Positions 58,262 through 64,000 of a DNA stretch of 64,000 bases are shown here, piece by piece; positions within the stretch are counted from its first letter, which is position 1; each line of letters begins with the position of its first letter. The position numbers and the translations under genes are program-made. The notes under the pieces were generated by a model. The model was given only the letters and a program-made list of their open reading frames with translations. It was not told the DNA's origin and did not search any database. Source of the DNA: Saccharomycopsis crataegensis (lineage: Eukaryota > Ascomycota > Saccharomycetes > Ascoideales > Saccharomycopsidaceae); the NCBI RefSeq assembly GCF_037102585.1, contig NW_027043838.1:434001-498000 (forward strand), given 5' to 3'.

Positions 58262-61200
58262 ATGGCTTTCAAAAGACTCATTGGCACCAAACCCACTTCA
58301 CATGTCCACGCACAAGACAATCACAGCAATGCTAAAGAGCCTAATAATAGCTTTCCAACCAGACTGATTCCACAAATCCATGACACCTCAAATGACCAGA
58401 AGGACTTATACACACTAATGGGTGATATGAGCCCGCCAAAGAGCGGATTTTTCAGTAAGACCAGATTGAACAGCTTCTCAAAGAAGAACGGAAATTCAAA
58501 GCATGTCAATATCAATGGCTTGGCTGATGAGACAAAGGCTCCAAAAGATCAGCTTATTGCTTCAAATCCAATAGATGATGATCGTACGAAAATGCCTGCT
58601 CATCGAGGTCTGGAGGCTGCTGTTGAAGATGATCTTCATAATAATTTGGTTAATGGTCTTTCAGGATTGTCGCTATCGGAAAAATATCGTGAAATGTATG
58701 ATGAAAATGAGAGTGCCGTGGAATTTACCGATGCAATAAACTCTGAAGGAAATTGGGAAAATCAAAATATGGTGGGAATTGATATTGAAAATGAAGAAAA
58801 TAGTGTGACATCATTTGATGCTGATCATATCAAAAAAACTTTTGGGCTGGCTAGTCTTGGTATAGGCGATGCTAATGCCCTTGTTTTTAACCCGACGGAT
58901 TATAATAATGATCAAGCAAGTAGGAAAACCACTAGTACTACCACCTCTGTTGCTACTACAGCTATTCCTTTTCCGGAATCGGTCACCAATGATACAAACA
59001 ACGTGAATGGTATTAATTTGGAGAACATTGGGGGAGAATCAAAATCAGCCAATAAACCCGAAAGAGAAAATCCAAAAACTTTATCTGAGCCATTTGTACC
59101 AAATTCTTCCCCCAAAATACAACGGTTTGAGCCTAATGGTGTCGAAGAGATCAATTTTGATTTACCTTTTGGCGATGGATCGATGAAAATCTACGGTATG
59201 GAGAATTTTGGAGCCAGCTGTTATTGTAATTCAATTGTTCAAAGTTTGTACTACACTCCATTATTCAGGAAGTATATCTTGTCTTTGCCTAGTGAATTAA
59301 ATGATGAAATTCTTAAAGATGAAAGGATAAGGAAAACTGAAATGCCAGGCTCAAAGACCCACCATTTTACGGCTGCCGTCAAAAACAACAAGATTGATTC
59401 GGAGACTGGTGATTTGGTAGATAAGGCTAAAGATGCTAATAATAATGGTAATTCTAATAGTAATGATAACAACAAGGATAAACATGAATCTCAAAATAAC
59501 AGTGATGGCACTAAAATTGGAAGAAGAATGTCGTTCTTTGGAAAGAAGGATAAATCAAAAGATGATAGGAGCTCTAACAACACATCAAGAAACAACAGTA
59601 TTTCAGTAAATTCCAACAATGATGATAATTCCAATCAACCTGTCAACAGTGTTACCTCCTCGACACTCTATACGCTAGCTCATGACGGACATCTTCAATC
59701 CGGTGAAACCATCATTTACCGTTCTAAATCAAATATTCCAGGTTTGAAAGACTTAAAACTCGGATTCGAAGTTTCTAATAGAAATGTTACGGTTGTTGGT
59801 GTTGTTGATGATCCGAATGCCACTGCTGAACAACGAAAGCGCAGAGCACTAATTGATGGTCCCATTTTGAACCTTGATAGCTCCCTTACTGCGAATCACT
59901 CAGAGACTATGTTTGATGCCCTTAAGGATATCTTTGAATGCATGGTGGAAAATTCCAGCCAGATTGGAGTGGTTTCACCAATGCATTTGGTGGAGGTATT
60001 GAAGAAAGAAAACGAATTATTTAGAAGTATGATGCATCAGGATGCTCATGAATTTTTTAATTATTTACTTAACAGTGTTTTTGAGCAAATTGATGTTTAT
60101 TATGAAAAGAAGAAGGAACAATTACAAAAGCTCAAAGTAGATAAAAAAACATACGACGCTCAAGCCTCAATATTGAACAAAGAAATGAAATTTTCCAGCG
60201 AATTATTTGAGGGATTGTTGACTTCACAAACTAAGTGTCTTCGTTGCGAAAGGATTTCATCTCGTGATGAAAAGTTCCTTGATTTATCAATTGATACCGA
60301 GCATAATTCTTCAGTGACTGCTTGTCTCAAACAATTTTCGAAAAAAGAAATCTTGTGTGAAGATAATAAATTCTATTGCGAATATTGCTCATCATTACAG
60401 GAGGCAACTAAGAGAATGGTTGTTAAGAAATTGCCGAAAATTTTGACCCTCCATTTAAAAAGATTCAAATATCTGGAAAAATTGAACAGAAACACAAAGT
60501 TATTCCATAGAGTTAGCTATCCACTCTATTTGAGACTTTTCAACACACTTGATACCGAAGATGCAAATACAGATGACAAAATTTATGAACTCTATTCTGT
60601 GGTGGTTCATATTGGCGGTGGTCCTTACCATGGCCATTATGTCTCATGTGTCAAGACTGAACATTCTGGCTGGTTGTTGTTTGATGATGAGACTGTGGAA
60701 TCTATCGATGAAAACTTTGTATTGAAATTTTTTGGTGATGGTCCAGGCTTGGCTAGTGCATATATTTTACTTTATAAAGAAATTACAGAGGAAGAATATT
60801 TGAAAAAGACGTTATTCCAGGATTTATGCTTGGAATTGGAAGATGAATTGGCCGAGGAAATGAATTATCAAAATACTAGGGAATTCAAAAATGGCAATTC
60901 TTATGCCCATAACCATTCAAAATCTAGGACCGGATCCACATCGTCCAACTCTAGACCACCATCATCAAGAGGAAGCAATAATAAAGATACCGGCATCATC
61001 CACGAGGAAAAAATTATTGGTAATTTCAAAATACCAGACCTCAGCAAGCGAAAAGAGTCCATCACAGAAACCCCAGAGACAGAATATCCTGGTCCAATCA
61101 GACCTATAAATATCCCCAAGAAAAAAAGTTTTGGAGCAATTAGCCCGCTTTCACCAGGAACTATCATTCATAACAGCAGTAGCACCGGAAAGGAGGAGGA

Positions 61201-61498
61201 AACTCAGAGTAAATCCTTCAAAAGAACAAAGTCAATAAGTTTGAAGTCGCCAATCCATGCATCTTTCAAGTTTGGATCGCTTAATGGTATTTCCAATGGA
61301 GATGCGAACAAAGGTCGTGAATCAAATGATACCTCTACTGCTCTGACATCAACCAATGAAAGTCAAAACGCGGATGCCATTACTTCAGAGCTAAAGGATG
61401 GTGATGCCCCTAATGATAAAGCTCCTGAAGATGAAGTTCCAAAGACAAAAAGAAAATCTATCTTCGGATTTAACAAGAAACCAAAATCTAAAAAGTAA
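58262..61498 (+). CDS. UBP13: Ubiquitin-specific protease, Ubp9/Ubp13 type (USP12/46 family)
   Basis: The 1078-aa product is longer than yeast Ubp9/Ubp13 (about 750). The Cys box ENFGASCYCNSIVQSLYY carries the catalytic Cys320, and the His box GGPYHGHYVSCVKTEHSGWL carries His792, followed by FDDETVE. A zinc-type pair CLRCE...CEYC lies between them. A QDAHEFFNYLLN block is also typical. An Asn-rich insertion (about residues 390-460) splits the catalytic domain after the Cys box, and N- and C-terminal tails are disordered with many KSP-like sites and a Lys-rich end (KKPKSKK). Members of this group act with WD40 partners and affect endocytosis and mitochondrial protein synthesis. CTG-clade yeasts usually keep one gene of the pair. 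Confidence 0.88.
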   Translation: MAFKRLIGTKPTSHVHAQDNHSNAKEPNNSFPTRLIPQIHDTSNDQKDLYTLMGDMSPPKSGFFSKTRLNSFSKKNGNSKHVNINGLADETKAPKDQLIASNPIDDDRTKMPAHRGLEAAVEDDLHNNLVNGLSGLSLSEKYREMYDENESAVEFTDAINSEGNWENQNMVGIDIENEENSVTSFDADHIKKTFGLASLGIGDANALVFNPTDYNNDQASRKTTSTTTSVATTAIPFPESVTNDTNNVNGINLENIGGESKSANKPERENPKTLSEPFVPNSSPKIQRFEPNGVEEINFDLPFGDGSMKIYGMENFGASCYCNSIVQSLYYTPLFRKYILSLPSELNDEILKDERIRKTEMPGSKTHHFTAAVKNNKIDSETGDLVDKAKDANNNGNSNSNDNNKDKHESQNNSDGTKIGRRMSFFGKKDKSKDDRSSNNTSRNNSISVNSNNDDNSNQPVNSVTSSTLYTLAHDGHLQSGETIIYRSKSNIPGLKDLKLGFEVSNRNVTVVGVVDDPNATAEQRKRRALIDGPILNLDSSLTANHSETMFDALKDIFECMVENSSQIGVVSPMHLVEVLKKENELFRSMMHQDAHEFFNYLLNSVFEQIDVYYEKKKEQLQKLKVDKKTYDAQASILNKEMKFSSELFEGLLTSQTKCLRCERISSRDEKFLDLSIDTEHNSSVTACLKQFSKKEILCEDNKFYCEYCSSLQEATKRMVVKKLPKILTLHLKRFKYLEKLNRNTKLFHRVSYPLYLRLFNTLDTEDANTDDKIYELYSVVVHIGGGPYHGHYVSCVKTEHSGWLLFDDETVESIDENFVLKFFGDGPGLASAYILLYKEITEEEYLKKTLFQDLCLELEDELAEEMNYQNTREFKNGNSYAHNHSKSRTGSTSSNSRPPSSRGSNNKDTGIIHEEKIIGNFKIPDLSKRKESITETPETEYPGPIRPINIPKKKSFGAISPLSPGTIIHNSSSTGKEEETQSKSFKRTKSISLKSPIHASFKFGSLNGISNGDANKGRESNDTSTALTSTNESQNADAITSELKDGDAPNDKAPEDEVPKTKRKSIFGFNKKPKSKK

Positions 61499-62041
61499 AA
61501 TTAATAGAGTAGTATATATCACTTATTTTCCTTTTTTTTTTTGTTGTTGTTGTTTTTGTTGCGTATTAGTTATATTTTCCCTATTTGTTTGCTTTAATTA
61601 GGTGAAGCAAAGCAGAGAAAAATGATGATCATGTTATGCATCTACTGGAAATATATCTTTCTAGACAAGTTTGGTTTTCATAGTTTTGTTTGTATTTAGC
61701 CAACTCATCAATCCATTATATCGCCTATTATTAAAATGATGTAAATCCCAACTGAGGGTGCACAGCTGCACTATAAATTCCAAAAATAAGTGATATGAAT
61801 ATATCAGTAGACTCTCATATCCAATGAAGGTTTACTTTAAATGTATGAATGTCTGCAGTGCTCACTTTTATGTCTTCATCTTGGTAGCTGATTTCAATGC
61901 ATGTTGGCAAAAACACTAAATGCACTTTGTAGAGCCAGGGCTTTTATCCAGACGATGGACCCGAAAACACCAGAAGGACAACAAAATTTACCTCACACTG
62001 CGCAGAATAGTTGCTTGACACTTAGAACAAGAACAGTAATA
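61499..62041. promoter_or_regulatory. UBP-EDE1 intergenic region
   Basis: The 543-bp tandem gap holds a TTG/TTTTG-rich UBP 3' end (61530-61560) and the EDE1 promoter. No gene is visible; the open frame from 61901 crosses into EDE1 exon 1 and its intron. Confidence 0.45.
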
Positions 62042-64000
62042 ATGGCTGAAGGTATGCTATTTTCGAAACATATCAATTTCGGATCGTCTATATTTTTGCC
62101 ACCGTCTTTTACACTTTCAATTGGTGTTGTTTGGACAAGCGTGCGGAGATTTATTAATGACAACTTACCCCCTATTGGAACCGAAGAATTCTAACAGTAT
62201 ATAACAGCTAATGCAGGTAGACTCCCTAGCTCTTTCCAGCTTCCTACCCCCGAGGAAAAGGTTCTTTATTCTAAGATCTTCAAATCTTTAGACCAAGAGA
62301 AACTTGGCCTTGTCACTGGTGAAGTTGCTGGCTTGACTTTCGAGAAGAGTGGATTAGACTCACAAACTTTATATCAAATTTGGGAAATATCAGATGCTCA
62401 AGGCAATGGGTTCTTGAAGCAGTTGGACTTTATCAGAGCTTTGCGTTTAATTGGACACGTTCAGAGTGGCAAGGCTTTAGATGCCAATCTTGCTAATATT
62501 CCAGCTCCAGCTCCAAAGTTTCAAGGATTGAATTATGGAATGTCTCCAGTAACTACAGGTTTACCATCACAAGGAACAGGATCCAGCTTGCAAAAGCATT
62601 ACACCAGCTCATCTTTGCAATCTACAGCGCAATTACCTCCTGTGACACCAGCCGACATCTCGAAGTTTATCCAGTTGTTTAACAGACACGTTCCTTCTTC
62701 GTACCCTTCGATATCTGGTATGGAGGCCAGGGAGATTTTCCTCAAGGCAAAATTGCAAGAAAATATCTTGGGTCTTATTTGGAATGCTTGTGATAGAGGC
62801 GCCAAGGGTAATTTGAGCAAAGATGAATTTTGTTTGGCGATGTTTTTGATCCAGGGGATGTTGCGAGGTAGTATCAAACAAGTACCAACCTCTGTGCTGG
62901 AAACCACTTGGTCTCAAATCAATCAAATATTGGTGTCTATTAATTACGGTAATAATATCCAACAACAAAACTCTATTCAGCAACAATCTACCGGTAATTT
63001 ATTAGGCTTGGATTCCGAAATTTCCCATGGCGCTGCCATCAAGCCGGTTATCCAAACCATCCCTGAAGCAAGATCAGTGCAAATTTCTGAACTGCCTAAA
63101 GTGACACACTCTAGTGCAATTCCACAAATTGAACAAGGATCAATCCAACCTTTATCTTCTGGGGCATGGACAATTTCCCCGCAACAAAAGCAACAATTTG
63201 ATCAACTTTTTGATTCGTTGGATAAGTCACACAAAGGAACTTTGGGTCCAAATGAGGTTGCGTCATTTTTGATGTCCTCAAAATTGAGTCAGGATGATTT
63301 GGCCAATGTTTGGAACTTGGCTGATTTGAAAAATTCGGGCATATTCACTAAAGTGGAATTTGCCATTAGTATGTTTTTGGTCCAGAAAAGATTAAGAGGA
63401 GAAAATCTTCCGGTTGCAATTCCTCAAGAACTACTTTCTAGCGTTAACGGTCAAGACATTGCTGCAACACAAAAGTCAACCGGGTTCGCCGCTGTTGCTA
63501 GTGCAGCTCCACCAAAACCGCCCCAGGTACGTCAATCTTCTATGAATGATTTGGCCGATATTTTTGGGTCTTCGCCACAGGCTCCACCGGCAAACTTACA
63601 GCGTTCTGCATCTGTTCAAGTTAGCAACACCGGTGGCTCTCAAAGCTCGTTCTCTAGCGGACCAGGTGCGTCAAGAAGGTTCAAGCCAACCTCTAGTTTT
63701 GGTCAACAAATTGTTCATCAACAAGAGGTTAATGAAGTGCAAAAGACCTCTTTATTGCAATTAGACGAAGCCAAGGAAGATGAGGACGATAGCGGTGATG
63801 ATAGTGATATCAACTATTTTTACAAGTCTTATAATGATAAGAGAACCGCTCCCCCAATTCCCACTTCTACGAAGCCAAATTATGACATTTTGAAGGATCT
63901 CTCTGTTCCTGGAGGGTCCCAACCAGTTGTTGCACCATCAGTTGCCCCACCACCACCAGCTGCCCGTGGTACTATTAACGATAATAATCGCGCCTTGCAA
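62042..64000 (+). CDS. EDE1: Endocytic scaffold Ede1, 5' part (spliced, cut by window end)
   Basis: Exon 1 is only 10 nt (62042-62051, ATGGCTGAAG). The intron starts GTATGC at 62052 and ends at either 62207 (AACAG) or 62216 (GCAG); both keep frame and differ by three residues. Exon 2 then runs to the window end without a stop. Three EH domains are seen: PTPEEKVLYSKIFKSLDQEK..., the second around ISKFIQLFNRHVPSS..., and the third QQKQQFDQLFDSLDKSHKGT.... They bind NPF motifs in early endocytic adaptors. A Pro/Gln-rich linker and acidic stretch (EDEDDSGDDSD) follow. The coiled coil and UBA domain of Ede1 lie beyond the window. Ede1 is the Eps15 orthologue that initiates clathrin sites. Confidence 0.9.
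62052..62207 (+). other. EDE1 intron, alternative acceptors possible
   Basis: GTATGC donor, TTCTAAC branch-like site at 62189-62195, first usable acceptor ATAACAG at 62207 and a second GCAG at 62216. Acceptor at 62197 would create an early stop and is unlikely. Confidence 0.75.

Noticed and set aside
61901-62194. 97-codon ORF upstream of the EDE1 body
   Set aside because: It starts at a non-ATG codon and runs through EDE1 exon 1 into the intron; only the ATG at 62042 joined to exon 2 gives the Ede1 N-terminus.
1-64000. Search for tRNA, rRNA, CRISPR, transposons and virus-derived elements
   Set aside because: No B-box-like tRNA signature, no spaced direct-repeat array, no transposase or reverse transcriptase frame, and no terminal-repeat pair were seen by eye.

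Overview
The window is nuclear DNA of a budding yeast, most likely a CTG-clade species (Candida/Debaryomyces relatives, Serinales). It is AT-rich and gene-dense. Almost every gene has a recognisable yeast orthologue, the few introns are short with yeast-type splice signals (GTATGT/GTAAGT donors, xCTAAC branch points), and low-complexity Gln/Asn tracts are abundant. CUG codons are uncommon and several fall where Ser is as plausible as Leu (ADK2 residue 88, BRR2 595 and 1014, DRS2 754). This fits CUG=Ser decoding but does not prove it. The exact species cannot be named from the sequence.

Layout, left to right: a LisH-domain FLO8/MSS11-type transcription regulator (-); a SCOCO/SLO1 short coiled-coil protein (-); mitochondrial adenylate kinase ADK2 (+); a 40-codon ORF (-); the giant spliceosomal helicase BRR2 (+); AIM21-like actin-patch protein (+); ALG3 (-); an unrecognised membrane-anchored protein (-); the NRM1/WHI5-family cell-cycle repressor (+); a 2.2-kb convergent gap with MluI cell-cycle boxes and a tandem repeat; the divergent histone pair H2B (-)/H2A (+); a 1.4-kb convergent gap; LSM4 (-, intron right after the ATG); a MAPR-type cytochrome b5-like protein (-); PKR1 (+); TATA-binding protein (+); a glycine-zipper/Gly-Pro repeat protein (+); SWD1 (-); YOS9 (+, one intron); flippase DRS2 (+); RhoGAP BEM2 (+); OXA1 (-); an unrecognised mitochondrial protein (+); a NUP1-like FG nucleoporin (+); Mediator tail subunit MED15/GAL11 (+, one intron); deubiquitinase UBP9/UBP13 type (+); and the 5' part of endocytic scaffold EDE1 (+, one intron), cut by the window end.

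Most of this is core housekeeping DNA. There is no transposon, CRISPR array, tRNA, rRNA or viral relic that I can support. The genes do not form one pathway, but local themes exist. OXA1 and the unrecognised mitochondrial gene share a 246-bp divergent promoter, and both carry Puf3-type TGTAHATA sites downstream of their stop codons. NRM1 has an MCB box in its own promoter, as expected for an MBF target that feeds back on MBF. DRS2, BEM2, AIM21 and EDE1 all act in membrane traffic, polarity and endocytosis.

The most unusual features are: (1) the long convergent gap at 19303-21545, which has promoter-like cell-cycle elements and no gene that needs them; (2) a 49-bp perfect hairpin palindrome at 17835-17883 in the NRM1 upstream region, with a partial direct copy beside it; (3) spliced first exons in MED15, EDE1 and LSM4 that a simple ORF scan misses and that restore the conserved N-termini; and (4) the Puf3-type sites that place the unrecognised gene in the mitochondrial regulon.
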